Under the pieces are notes generated by a model. That model worked only from the letters and a program-made list of their open reading frames with translations. It did not search any database and was not told the DNA's origin. Below are positions 7,576 through 16,077 of a stretch of DNA of 29,816 nt, piece by piece. A program made the translations under genes and the position numbers. This stretch comes from JBBQNY01 sp038330365 (GTDB taxonomy: Bacteria > Pseudomonadota > Gammaproteobacteria > Xanthomonadales > Ahniellaceae), in NCBI GenBank assembly GCA_038330365.1, contig JBBQNY010000017.1, positions 1 through 29,816 of the forward strand, read 5' to 3'. The stretch's first letter is position 1; each line of letters starts with the position of its first letter.

Positions 7576-9885
7576 TCAGAACTGGTTGCCGAACGAGAAC
7601 TGGATCGTCTCGGTACGGTCGCCGTCCTGCTTCTTGATCGGCGTCGAGAAGTTGATGATGATCGGCCCGACCGGCGCCTGCCACTTGAAGGAAAGTCCGG
7701 CCGCAGCACGCAGGTCGCCGCTGTCAAAGGCATCAAGGTCCTCGAAGACGTTGCCGACGTCGACAAATGCCGACAACTGCGTGGTGTCGTCGTTGCGCTT
7801 GAGGAACGGCGTCGGGAAGATGACTTCAGCCGTTCCCACGACCTTGAACGCGCCACCGAGCGGCTGGCAGCGGCCGAACGAGCCTTCCGCCAGGAAACAC
7901 GGTCCGAGCGTGTTGTCCTCGAACCCGCGCACACCGTTGACCACGCCACCACCGTAGAAATTCTCGAAGAACGGCAGTACATCGCCGTCGCCGTAGCCGT
8001 CGCCATAGCCGACGTTGACCGAGCCAAGCAACGTGGCCCATTCGCGCAGCGGGAAGTAGCGCGAGTAGAAATACTGCAGCTTGTAATACTCCGCGGTCGA
8101 ACCGGGCAACGCGATTTCGCCGGAAAGCCGCTGGTAGCTGCCACGCGTGGGCGCGAAGAACTTGTTGCGCGAATCGCGCTGCCAGCCCGCCTCGAGACGC
8201 CACGTGTTGAACGTGCGGCGACCCAGGTCGTTGATGTAGTCAATGATAGGTTGCGGCGTCAGGCCATCGAAGATACTGATCTGATTGCGCTCGATGCCGA
8301 TCGACGCACTGACCGTGTCGGTTTCAGTCAGCGGAATCGCCGAAATGATCGAGCCTAATGACGTCTTGGAAGTGTAGGCCGCGATGTTGGCCTCACCCTG
8401 ATCGACTTCCGAATAGCGCAGGTTGTAGCCGAGACTGACGCCCGCATCGGTGAAGTAGGGATCGTAGTAGCTGAAATCGAAACGCTTGATGATGCGGTTG
8501 TTCTGCGCAGTGAAATTGACGCTGTTGCCCGAGCCGAGGAAGTTGCGCTGGCTGACGGAAACAGAGGTCAGCAGGCCCTGCAGCTGCGAAAATCCAAGAC
8601 CGAACTGAAAGGCGCCCGAGCTCTGTTCCTCGACCGCGACTTCAAGATCGACCTGGTCTTCGGTGCCCGCGACCTTCGGGGTCTCGATAGTGACGGTCTT
8701 GAAGTATCCCAGCCGGCGCAGACGCGCCTTGGAACGGTCGATGGCGGCCTGTGAATACCAGCCGCCCTCGAACTGGCGCATCTCGCGGCGCAGCACTTCG
8801 TCCTGCGTGCGCGTGTTGCCCTTGAACTCGATGCGTCGCACATAGACGCGCGGGCCGGGATTGACCAGGAAGATGATTTCCACTGACTTTTTGTCGCGAT
8901 CCAGCGTCGGGATCGGCGTGATGTCGGAAAACGCGTATCCGAGATTCGAAAGCACCCGGCTGATGGCCTCGGACGACTGCTCCACGCGGCGCTGCGAGAA
9001 CGTGTCTCCCTGGCGGATACGCAGCAGCGGACGGATCATCGACTCCTCGAGGATCAGGTCGCCCGTCAGTTTCACCTCGCCGACGGTGTAGACCTCGCCT
9101 TCGCGGATATTCGCGGTGACGTAGATGTTGCGGCGGTCCGGGCTGATCGCGACCTGGGTCGACTCGACATTGGCCTCGGCGTAGCCGCGATCCTGGTAGT
9201 ACGCCTGCAACTTCTCAAGATCGCCCGAAAGCTTCTCGCGCGAATACTGGTCGTCACTCTTGTACCAGGACAGCCAATTGGTGGTGTTGGACTCGAAATC
9301 CTCACGGATGTCGCTGTCGGCGAAGGTTTCGTTGCCGACGATGTTGAGGTGCTTGATCTTGGCCGCCTTGCCCTCGGCGATCGTGATGTCGATCTGCACG
9401 CGGTTGCGCTCGAGCTTGCGCACCCGACCCTCGATGCCGACGTTGTACTTGCCGCGATTGTTGTACTGGCGCTGCAGCTCGGAGATGGCGCGCTCAAGCG
9501 CGAGCCGGTCGTAGGTATCGCCCTCGTTGAGGCCGATCTCGCGGAAGGCCTTGCGCAGGTCCTCGGTCTGGATGTCCTTGTTGCCGCTGATGTTGACCTT
9601 GGAGATCGCCGCGCGCTCCGAAACCCTGACCACAAGGATGTCGCCTTCGCGATCGAGCTCCACATCGTTGAAGAATCCCGTGCGGAACAGCGCGCGCACC
9701 GCTTCGGCGGCGCCGGCGTTGTCGATCGAGTCTCCCTTTTCCACCGGCAGGTAGGTGTAGACGGTGCCCGCCGAGATGCGCTCGATGCCATCCACGCGGA
9801 TGTCGGCGACGGTGAAGGGTTCGAAAGCGAGCGCGTCGCGCGCACACAGGCCAGCCAACAAGATCAGTGCGGCAACGCGTTTCAT
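7576..9885 (-). CDS. bamA: Outer membrane protein assembly factor BamA
   Basis: The 769-residue core subunit of the BAM complex, which folds beta-barrel proteins into the outer membrane. A signal peptide (MKRVAALILLAGLCARDALA) precedes FEPFTVADIRVDGIERIS, the start of the first of five POTRA domains (about 22-420). The C-terminal half is the Omp85 beta-barrel, with the VRGFEDN motif of extracellular loop 6 at about residue 650 and a terminal phenylalanine in the last strand (FSFGNQF), the usual barrel-insertion signal. The ATG at 9885 follows an AGGAG spaced 5 nt; an in-frame GTG 15 nt upstream overlaps this site and is rejected. The order rseP-bamA-skp is conserved in proteobacteria. Confidence 0.98.
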   Translation of the reverse strand: MKRVAALILLAGLCARDALAFEPFTVADIRVDGIERISAGTVYTYLPVEKGDSIDNAGAAEAVRALFRTGFFNDVELDREGDILVVRVSERAAISKVNISGNKDIQTEDLRKAFREIGLNEGDTYDRLALERAISELQRQYNNRGKYNVGIEGRVRKLERNRVQIDITIAEGKAAKIKHLNIVGNETFADSDIREDFESNTTNWLSWYKSDDQYSREKLSGDLEKLQAYYQDRGYAEANVESTQVAISPDRRNIYVTANIREGEVYTVGEVKLTGDLILEESMIRPLLRIRQGDTFSQRRVEQSSEAISRVLSNLGYAFSDITPIPTLDRDKKSVEIIFLVNPGPRVYVRRIEFKGNTRTQDEVLRREMRQFEGGWYSQAAIDRSKARLRRLGYFKTVTIETPKVAGTEDQVDLEVAVEEQSSGAFQFGLGFSQLQGLLTSVSVSQRNFLGSGNSVNFTAQNNRIIKRFDFSYYDPYFTDAGVSLGYNLRYSEVDQGEANIAAYTSKTSLGSIISAIPLTETDTVSASIGIERNQISIFDGLTPQPIIDYINDLGRRTFNTWRLEAGWQRDSRNKFFAPTRGSYQRLSGEIALPGSTAEYYKLQYFYSRYFPLREWATLLGSVNVGYGDGYGDGDVLPFFENFYGGGVVNGVRGFEDNTLGPCFLAEGSFGRCQPLGGAFKVVGTAEVIFPTPFLKRNDDTTQLSAFVDVGNVFEDLDAFDSGDLRAAAGLSFKWQAPVGPIIINFSTPIKKQDGDRTETIQFSFGNQF

Positions 9886-10053
9886 CGGAACTCCTGACAC
9901 ATGGGGAGCCGCGCGGCCATGCGTGGGACGCGCGTACTCGTGAAGCGGCGCTGCCGCGATCGCCGACTCCGCCCGGACTGAAATGCGCCGCAGCGCTTTC
10001 CCGCCCTTGCGGCCGCGCCGCCCGCGGCGGCAACGGTGGATCCTGCGGAAACT
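9886..10053 (-). other. rseP-bamA intercistronic region with GC-rich hairpin
   Basis: The longest gap inside the envelope operon (168 bp). Its only structure I can see is a perfect 6-bp hairpin, GCCGCC-CGC-GGCGGC at 10017-10031, about 22 nt after the rseP stop, without a T-run. It may be a processing or attenuation site, or simply GC-rich DNA. An envelope-stress (sigma-E) promoter before bamA is known in E. coli, but I could not recognise its consensus here. Confidence 0.35.
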
Positions 10054-11403
10054 CTACGAAATCAAGCGATGGATATCGTTGAAGAAGGCAAGTCCCATCA
10101 GGCCGACCAGCATGGCGAGCCCTACAAACTGGCCCATCATGAGGGTGCGTTCAGTGACCGGACTGCCCTTGACCAACTCGATAAGGTAATACAGCAGGTG
10201 CCCACCGTCCAAGATCGGGATCGGCAGCAGGTTCATGACGGCCAGGCTGAGTGACACCATCGCGAGGAAGCTCAGGAACCACGCGAGTCCCCTGTCGGCC
10301 GAAATATCGGCGAACTGGGCGATCGCGACCGGGCCAGAAATGGTGCTCAGCGAAGCCCTGCCGGTCAGCAGCTTGGCGAGAATGCCATAGGTGTCGCGCG
10401 TCATTTGCCAGGTTTCGCCCAGCGCGGCGGGAATCGCGTCGATCGGCCCGAAGCGCCGCTCCGTGTCGTAGTCGACCTCGGACGCCTTGCGGCCCACGCC
10501 GATCAGGGTGCGGGACTGGCCCCCGTCGTCGACCTCCACGCGCGGAGTCACTTCAATCGTGCGCAGGGAGCCGTTGCGCTCGATCCGGAACGCAATGGCC
10601 TTCCCGGCTGCCGCGGCGCCTATCGCCGCGGCCATCTCGTCGAAGGTCGCGACGCGCTGGCCATCAACCTCGACCACACGATCACCGGCCTCGATGCCTG
10701 CCTTTTGCGCCGGATGGTCCGGCGCCACCGTGCCGATCACTGCGGGTAGTTCGTACTGGCGCACTGAGAGGCCCATTTCCCTCAGGGACGCGGGTTTGCC
10801 GTTGTCAGGCAAGCTCGCGAACGAGAGCGTGCGCACGCGCTCCTCGTTGCGCGCGTCCACCACGCGCACCGGCAGTGGGTCCCGGTCGAGGCTGCGCGTT
10901 GCGAGCGCAATGGACGCATCGCTCCAGGTCGCAACCGAGCGGCCACCCACGTCGATGATGCGGTCACCGCGGACGAAGCCTGCCGCGGCCGCGATGCCCT
11001 GCGTGCGGCCGATGGTCGGCAGGAAATCGGGCTGGCCGACCAGGAACATGAGCCACAGCGCGAATACGGTGAATATCAGGTTGAAGACGGGGCCGGCGGC
11101 CACGATTGCCATGCGCGATCCGAGCGGCTTGCGATTGAAGGCCATATGCGCCTCGTCCGCAGGCACTTCACTTTCACGTTCGTCCAGCATTTTCACGTAG
11201 CCGCCGAGCGGCAGCGCGGCTACCACGTATTCCGTGCCATCGCGGCCGATGCGCGTAAACAGGGGCTTGCCGAATCCCACGGAAAAGCGCAACACCCGCA
11301 CGCCGAGACGGCGCGCCACGATGAAGTGACCGAATTCATGAAAGGTGATGAGCAGGCCAAGGGTGACCAGCAACCACCAGATGGAACCGAGAACGGTAGA
11401 CAT
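10054..11403 (-). CDS. rseP: Site-2 zinc metalloprotease RseP
   Basis: A 449-residue inner-membrane intramembrane protease of the S2P/M50 family. In E. coli, RseP cleaves anti-sigma factor RseA and remnant signal peptides. The zinc-binding HEFGH motif is at residues 22-26 in the first membrane helix, and the third ligand lies in LLPIPILDGGHL with Asp399. Two PDZ domains are present, recognisable from GFVRGDRIIDVGGRSV and AGIEAGDRVVEVDGQRV. Four membrane segments are predicted: N-terminal, near residue 110, and two near the C-terminus. The ATG is 9 nt after the dxr stop. Length and domain order are normal. Confidence 0.97.
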   Translation of the reverse strand: MSTVLGSIWWLLVTLGLLITFHEFGHFIVARRLGVRVLRFSVGFGKPLFTRIGRDGTEYVVAALPLGGYVKMLDERESEVPADEAHMAFNRKPLGSRMAIVAAGPVFNLIFTVFALWLMFLVGQPDFLPTIGRTQGIAAAAGFVRGDRIIDVGGRSVATWSDASIALATRSLDRDPLPVRVVDARNEERVRTLSFASLPDNGKPASLREMGLSVRQYELPAVIGTVAPDHPAQKAGIEAGDRVVEVDGQRVATFDEMAAAIGAAAAGKAIAFRIERNGSLRTIEVTPRVEVDDGGQSRTLIGVGRKASEVDYDTERRFGPIDAIPAALGETWQMTRDTYGILAKLLTGRASLSTISGPVAIAQFADISADRGLAWFLSFLAMVSLSLAVMNLLPIPILDGGHLLYYLIELVKGSPVTERTLMMGQFVGLAMLVGLMGLAFFNDIHRLIS

Positions 11404-11412
11404 GGCGCGATT

Positions 11413-12633
11413 CTACCCGCCGCCCGCGCCGAGACGGCGGAGTTCGGCCGTGGCGACGCGGCGGGCGAGGGCGTCGGCTTCGAGCACGTCTTCGAGCGAC
11501 GCGACGACAGCTGACGGCACCTTCTCCAGCGTGGCGGCGATCAGGGTGGCGATGTCCAGAAAGTCGAGTCTCTCATCGAGGAAGGCGGTTACCGCGATTT
11601 CGTTGGCAGCGTTGAGGACGGTTGCGGCCGTGCCGCCCGCGTCCAGCGCCCCGTAAGCGAGCCCGGGACCCCGGAAAAGTTCCCCGTCGAGTGGCTCGAA
11701 ATCAAGTCGACCGGCCGCGATCAGGTCCAGCAGCGGCACGCCTGCGGCGATCCGACGCGGAAATTCGAGCGCGTGCGCTAGCGCCGTGCGCATGTCGGGA
11801 TTGCCGAGTTCGGCCAGCATCGAGCCGTCGCGATAGCCGACCAGCGCGTGCACGAGGCTCTGGGGATGCACGACCACGTCGATGGCATTCCCAGGGAGAC
11901 CGAAAAGCCAGTGCGCCTCGATGACCTCGAGGCCCTTGTTCATCAGCGTGGCGGAGTCGACGGAGATCTTGCGACCCATGATCCAGTTCGGATGCGCGCA
12001 GGCTTCGTCGGGGGTCACGCCCGCCAGCGAGGCGCGGCTGCGGCCACGGAACGGCCCGCCCGAGGCGGTCAGGACGATGCGTTCGACGCCGTGTTCTGCT
12101 GGATTGCGGGCAAAACCCTGCGGCAGGCACTGGAATACCGCGTTGTGCTCGCTATCGACCGGCAGCAACATGCCACCGCCCGCTGCCACCGCCTCGAGCA
12201 GCAGCGCGCCGGTCATGACGATGGCTTCCTTGTTTGCCAGCAGCAGCCGCTTGCCGCTGCGCGCGGCCGCCAGTGTGGAAGCCAGCCCCGCACTGCCGAC
12301 AATCGCCGCGAGCACCGTGTCGACTGCGGGATCCGACGCCAATGCATCCAGCGCTGCGGCACCTGCGGCTGGCACGGTTGCAAGACCGGCATCCCGCAGT
12401 CCCGCGCTCAATGCATCGATTTTCGACTCATCCGCGACTACGGCATGCACGGGCCGGTGGCGGCGACAGAGTTCCACCAGGGCGGCCACGTCGCGATGCG
12501 CCGACAGCGAGTACGCGCGCAATCGCCCTGGATGCCGCGCGATGACGTCGAGCGCGCTGCCGCCGATCGAACCGGTTGCGCCCAGCACCGCGATGCGGCG
12601 CGGTGCGGCGTCGGCAGCCGCAACCGCGCTCAT
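11413..12633 (-). CDS. dxr: 1-deoxy-D-xylulose 5-phosphate reductoisomerase
   Basis: The 406-residue enzyme converts DXP to 2-C-methyl-D-erythritol 4-phosphate with NADPH, the committed step of the MEP isoprenoid pathway. The nucleotide-binding GATGSIGGSALDVI lies near residues 18-31, the substrate/metal segment PVDSEHNAVFQCL in the middle, followed by LTASGGPFRG and WIMGRKISVDSATLMNKGLEVIEA. The start ATG overlaps the cdsA stop by 4 nt (ATGA), which fixes the N-terminus inside a longer open frame. The neighbouring uppS uses the isoprenoid product, so the operon links precursor supply to lipid carrier synthesis. Confidence 0.97.
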   Translation of the reverse strand: MSAVAAADAAPRRIAVLGATGSIGGSALDVIARHPGRLRAYSLSAHRDVAALVELCRRHRPVHAVVADESKIDALSAGLRDAGLATVPAAGAAALDALASDPAVDTVLAAIVGSAGLASTLAAARSGKRLLLANKEAIVMTGALLLEAVAAGGGMLLPVDSEHNAVFQCLPQGFARNPAEHGVERIVLTASGGPFRGRSRASLAGVTPDEACAHPNWIMGRKISVDSATLMNKGLEVIEAHWLFGLPGNAIDVVVHPQSLVHALVGYRDGSMLAELGNPDMRTALAHALEFPRRIAAGVPLLDLIAAGRLDFEPLDGELFRGPGLAYGALDAGGTAATVLNAANEIAVTAFLDERLDFLDIATLIAATLEKVPSAVVASLEDVLEADALARRVATAELRRLGAGGG

Positions 12634-13445
12634 GCGCCGATCAGATGGCGGCCGAGCGCGAAGACGGGCAGGGCGGCAAACAGACTGTCGAAGCGGTCCA
12701 GCACGCCGCCGTGGCCCGGCATCAGCGTGCCGGAATCCTTCATGCCCGCGTGGCGCTTCATCAGACTTTCGAACAGGTCGCCGACGATGGAAAACGCGAG
12801 CGTGACGATCACCAGCAGCACCATCAGCGCGAGCATTTCCCCGCGCAGTCCGAGCAGCCAGCCCGCGGCGACGCCGGCAATTGCGACCGCGACGATCGCA
12901 CCGTACACGCCCTCCCAGGACTTGCCGGGACTGATCGACGGCGCGAGCTTGCGCCGGCCGAAGCGCACGCCGGTGAAATAGGCGCCACTGTCGCCGAACC
13001 ACATCAGCGCCACCGCCAGCAGCAGCCACCACGAACCGTGCGGAGCGCTCTCCCTGAGACTCAGCGCCGCCGCCATCGCCGGCACCATCACCAGCACTCC
13101 TGCCGCCAGCTTGAGCAACGCGATGCCGGGCGTGCGCTCGCGACCGGTTGCGGGGCGTGCCAGCCACGCCAGGCTCAGGATCCAGAAGGCGACGCCGACT
13201 ATCGCCCAGGCCAGCAGCCGTTCCGGTGTGCGCGTGAACCACACCATCGCCATCAGCGCGAGGCCCGCAATCGCGCCGATCCACTGGGCAGGGCGTCCGA
13301 ATCCGGCGAGCCGGACCCATTCGCGCATGCCGCCGGCCAGCACGAGGCCGAGCACGGCCGCGATCACCGCGGGGCTTCCCAGCAGGAGCACGCCGACGCC
13401 GACGGGTGCCAGCACCAGTGCCGTGAGGACGCGCTGTTTCAGCAT
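12630..13445 (-). CDS. cdsA: Phosphatidate cytidylyltransferase
   Basis: A 271-residue multi-pass inner-membrane enzyme that makes CDP-diacylglycerol from CTP and phosphatidic acid, the branch point of phospholipid synthesis. The C-terminal family signature is present: SLMKRHAGMKDSGTLMPGHGGVLDRFDSL, near residues 220-250. An upstream metal-binding stretch reads MWFGDSGAYFTGVRFGRRKL. About eight hydrophobic segments are visible. The start ATG (MLKQRVLTALVLAPVG) is 7 nt after the uppS stop. The frame is open far upstream, but that part overlaps uppS. Confidence 0.96.
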   Translation of the reverse strand: MLKQRVLTALVLAPVGVGVLLLGSPAVIAAVLGLVLAGGMREWVRLAGFGRPAQWIGAIAGLALMAMVWFTRTPERLLAWAIVGVAFWILSLAWLARPATGRERTPGIALLKLAAGVLVMVPAMAAALSLRESAPHGSWWLLLAVALMWFGDSGAYFTGVRFGRRKLAPSISPGKSWEGVYGAIVAVAIAGVAAGWLLGLRGEMLALMVLLVIVTLAFSIVGDLFESLMKRHAGMKDSGTLMPGHGGVLDRFDSLFAALPVFALGRHLIGA

Positions 13446-13452
13446 GGGGGCA

Positions 13453-14250
13453 TCAGTCCTGTCCTTCTGTAGCGGGAATCGGGGCACTCGCCAGCTGCGC
13501 GCCGGTGCGTCCGAAGCGGCGCTGGCGCCGTCCGAAATCAGCCAGCGCCATGTCCAGTGCAGCCGCATCGAAATCGGGCCACAGGGTATCGGTGAAATAG
13601 AGCTCGCAGTAAGCCAGCTGCCACAGCAGGAAATTACTGATGCGCTGATCGCCACCGGTGCGCACGAAAAGATCAGGCTCGGGCAGTTCCGACAGCGACA
13701 GTCGGGCGCCGAGGACATGCGCGTCGATGGCGTCGATGGCAAGGGTGCCATCCAGCGCTTCGGAGGCGAGCGTGCGCGCGGCCTGCACGATGTCCCAGCG
13801 ACCGCCGTAGTTGACTGCGATGGCGAGCTGGAGCCGCACATTGGCCTGCGTACGCGCCTCCGCACGCTGCATGCGCTCGCGCAGTTCCGGCGCGAACGCC
13901 GAGGTGTCACCGATAAAGCGCATGCGCACGCCGTTCTCGGCCAGGCCATCGACCTCGCGGTCCAGCGCGCGCAGGAACAGGTCCATCAAGGCGCCGACCT
14001 CACTCGCCGGTCGCGCCCAGTTCTCGCTTGAGAACGCGAACAGCGTCAGTGCACCCACGCCGCGGCGCATGCAGTGTTCGATGGTGGTGCGCACGGCCTT
14101 GACGCCCGCACGGTGCCCAAAGGTACGCGGCCGGCGCCTGCGCTCGGCCCAGCGGCCGTTGCCGTCCATGACGATGGCAACATGGGCCGGCAGCGAGTCG
14201 GCCGGGCCCTCGGCGGATGCGGATGATGCGGCAGCGGCCGCTGTGCTCAT
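13453..14250 (-). CDS. uppS: Undecaprenyl diphosphate synthase (cis-prenyltransferase)
   Basis: A 265-residue cis-prenyltransferase that adds isopentenyl units to farnesyl diphosphate to make the C55 carrier for peptidoglycan and O-antigen precursors. It has HVAIVMDGNGRWA with the catalytic Asp29, FAFSSENWARP, NYGGRWDIVQAA, and the C-terminal PDLFVRTGGDQRISNFLLWQLAYCELYF signature with the Arg/Glu residues that bind IPP. The first 20 residues are a low-complexity Ala/Ser-rich extension. The gene starts 13 nt after the frr stop. Confidence 0.97.
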   Translation of the reverse strand: MSTAAAAASSASAEGPADSLPAHVAIVMDGNGRWAERRRRPRTFGHRAGVKAVRTTIEHCMRRGVGALTLFAFSSENWARPASEVGALMDLFLRALDREVDGLAENGVRMRFIGDTSAFAPELRERMQRAEARTQANVRLQLAIAVNYGGRWDIVQAARTLASEALDGTLAIDAIDAHVLGARLSLSELPEPDLFVRTGGDQRISNFLLWQLAYCELYFTDTLWPDFDAAALDMALADFGRRQRRFGRTGAQLASAPIPATEGQD

Positions 14251-14263
14251 GGCCGTGTGGCCT

Positions 14264-14821
14264 TCACATCGCCAGCAGTTCCTGCTCCTTGCCTTGCACC
14301 ACCTGATCGACCTCGGCGACCCAGTGATCGGTCAACTTCTGCACGTCGCCCTCGGCGCGGCGCTCGTCGTCCTCGGTGATGTCCTTGTCCTTGAGCAGTT
14401 CCTTGATCTGGTGCATGGCATCGCGCCGGACATTGCGGATCGCGATCTTCGCGTTCTCGCCCTCGTGTGCGACATGCTTGGAAAGCTCCTTGCGGCGTTC
14501 TTCCGTCAGCACTGGCAGGTTGATGCGGATGACCTGTCCCGCCGTGGTCGGCATGAGCCCGAGATCGGAGGTCATGATGGCTTTCTCCACCGCGCTGACC
14601 ATGGGCTTCTCCCACGGCGTGATGGTGAGCGAGCGCGCGTCGGTCACGGCGATCGTCGCCACCTGTGACAGCGGCACGTCCGAGCCGTAGTAGTTCACCT
14701 TGAGATGCTCCACCAGTGCGGTGCTGGCGCGGCCGGTACGCAGTCGCGTGAGGTCATGCCGCAGCGCCTCGACGCTGCGTGACATGCGGTTCTCGGCGTC
14801 GGTCTTGATGTCGTCGATCAT
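14264..14821 (-). CDS. frr: Ribosome recycling factor
   Basis: The 185-residue factor that, with EF-G, splits the post-termination ribosome. The family pattern is complete: IKTDAENRMSRSVEALRHDL at the start, LRTGRAS, VNYYGSDVPLSQVATI, DARSLTITPWEK, and the LPVLTEERRKELSKHV hinge segment. Length equals E. coli RRF (185). The ATG has a good GAGGA ribosome-binding site 6-7 nt upstream. It follows pyrH after a 132-bp gap, which is wider than the other junctions in this operon. Confidence 0.98.
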   Translation of the reverse strand: MIDDIKTDAENRMSRSVEALRHDLTRLRTGRASTALVEHLKVNYYGSDVPLSQVATIAVTDARSLTITPWEKPMVSAVEKAIMTSDLGLMPTTAGQVIRINLPVLTEERRKELSKHVAHEGENAKIAIRNVRRDAMHQIKELLKDKDITEDDERRAEGDVQKLTDHWVAEVDQVVQGKEQELLAM

Positions 14822-14953
14822 GCGTGTTCCTCGGATGGCTGCAGCAGATGCGCGGGCACCAGGGCCGGCGCATCCGCTGCGAGGGGAAGGATTGTAGGCG
14901 AGGCTGGGATTTGCGTTCGACAGGGCGGGCCTACGCAGGCGCGGCGGCAGCCC
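14822..14953 (-). other. pyrH-frr intercistronic gap
   Basis: A 132-bp non-coding gap holding only a weak inverted repeat, GTAGGC (14894-14899) and GCCTAC (14929-14934), with a 29-nt loop. A secondary promoter for frr could sit here, but no convincing -35/-10 pair was seen. Confidence 0.3.
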
Positions 14954-15682
14954 TCAGAGCTTGGCGTCCACCAGGGTTCCGATCGACTCGCCGCACACGA
15001 TGCGCAGCAGGTCGCCGGCGCGGCTCATGTCGTAGATGCGCATCGGCAGTCCCTGACCGCGCGCGAGCGCCATTGCGGCCGTGTCCATGACGTCGAGCTT
15101 GCGTGCGATGACCTCGTCGTAGGAAAGATGCGGGATGTGCGTCGCATCGTGGAAGATCTTGGGGTCCGCGCTGTAGATGCCGTCGACCTTGGTCGCCTTC
15201 AGCATGAGGTCCGCGCCGATCTCGATCGCACGCAGTGCCGCGGCCGAATCGGTGGTGAAGAACGGGTTGCCGGTGCCGGCCGCGAACAGCACGATGCGGC
15301 CTTTCTCGAGGTGCCGGATAGCGCGACGGCGGATGTAGTCCTCGCACACCTGATTGATCTTGATCGCGCTCATGACGCGCGCGAAGGCGCCGAGCTTTTC
15401 CAGCGCGTCCTGCATTGCCAACGCGTTGATCACCGTGGCCAGCATGCCCATGTGATCACCGGTGACCCGGTCCATGCCGGAGGCTGCGAGCCCCGCGCCG
15501 CGGAAAATGTTGCCGCCGCCGATGACCACGCCCACCTGCGCGCCATGCGCGACCAGTTCCATGACTTCGCGGGCCAGGCGCACGATCACCTTGGGATCGA
15601 TCCCGTAATCGGCTTCGCCCATCAACGCCTCGCCGGACAGCTTGAGCAGAATGCGGCGATATTTCAGCTCAGGCAGCGACAC
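14954..15682 (-). CDS. pyrH: Uridylate kinase (UMP kinase)
   Basis: A 242-residue bacterial UMP kinase of the amino-acid-kinase fold, which phosphorylates UMP to UDP. Motifs include LLKLSGEALMG near the N-terminus, VIGGGNIFRGAG, DHMGMLATVINALAMQDAL, and FAAGTGNPFFTTDSAAALRA with the nucleotide-binding Thr/Asp residues. The start is a GTG with a GGAG ribosome-binding site about 5 nt upstream. It is the first gene of the long minus-strand operon; the tsf gene that commonly precedes it is absent, and a divergent signalling gene lies on the other side instead. Confidence 0.98.
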   Translation of the reverse strand: MSLPELKYRRILLKLSGEALMGEADYGIDPKVIVRLAREVMELVAHGAQVGVVIGGGNIFRGAGLAASGMDRVTGDHMGMLATVINALAMQDALEKLGAFARVMSAIKINQVCEDYIRRRAIRHLEKGRIVLFAAGTGNPFFTTDSAAALRAIEIGADLMLKATKVDGIYSADPKIFHDATHIPHLSYDEVIARKLDVMDTAAMALARGQGLPMRIYDMSRAGDLLRIVCGESIGTLVDAKL

Positions 15683-15712
15683 GGCAACTCCAGCAGTCAG
15701 GCAAACAGCGGA

Positions 15713-15718
15713 AGTCTA
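15713..15718 (-). promoter_or_regulatory. Candidate -10 element for the pyrH operon
   Basis: On the minus strand the hexamer TAGACT lies 31 nt upstream of the pyrH GTG, which would give a leader of roughly 24 nt. No good -35 box is present at 17 nt spacing (TCAGAA). The position at the divergent junction, where the operon must have a promoter, is the main support. Confidence 0.3.
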
Positions 15719-16044
15719 GCGCATGGGCCGCGGGCTTCTGACAGCGAATCGCCGGATGCACTTCGCTGCGTGTGGATTGCTTCCCGCCCCGTCTCGGGAC
15801 AGTCGTTCCTGGAGAGTGGGGACTTGCAGTTCCCGATCCGCTGATCCGTCGGCCCGCTTTCGGAGCACGGGTCTCCGCACTGGACCGGATTTTCGCGATG
15901 GGCGGCGACGCGCGCCTGAAGCGGACGCGGACCGGGACGCCGATTCGCGAGCGGCGATGCGCGGCGCTGATGCGGGTCGACCCCGAGTCCGTTGCCTCGT
16001 CAGCGTGGGCGCACGAGACCCACCCCCGCAGGCGTCGTGGCCGC

Positions 16045-16050
16045 TACCAT
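16045..16050 (+). promoter_or_regulatory. Candidate -10 element for the kinase/GGDEF gene
   Basis: TACCAT in the context GGCCGCTACCATGGCC lies 27 nt upstream of the preferred ATG at 16078. A transcript starting near 16057 would include a GGGAAG as a poor ribosome-binding site and would exclude the longer open frame. The -35 region is not recognisable, so this is tentative. Confidence 0.27.
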
Positions 16051-16077
16051 GGCCGCAGGGAAGACTCGAGCCCCTCG

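Larger units (their letters stand above)
15683..16077. other. Divergent intergenic region between pyrH and the kinase/GGDEF gene
   Basis: About 395 bp between two divergent genes. The plus-strand frame of the kinase stays open back to an ATG at 15772, but the 102 extra residues are Arg-rich, resemble no domain and lie outside the kinase fold, so I treat this DNA as non-coding. Candidate -10 elements are at 15713-15718 (minus) and 16045-16050 (plus). No long repeat or RNA gene was recognised. Confidence 0.5.

Noticed and set aside
12634..13320. Upstream extension of the dxr open frame
   Set aside because: It overlaps cdsA in another frame; the dxr N-terminus is fixed by the ATGA overlap and the conserved GATGSIG motif.
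15772..16077. N-terminal extension of the kinase/GGDEF protein to an upstream ATG
   Set aside because: The 102 residues are Arg-rich with no domain, and the kinase fold begins right after the ATG at 16078; a -10-like element lies in between.
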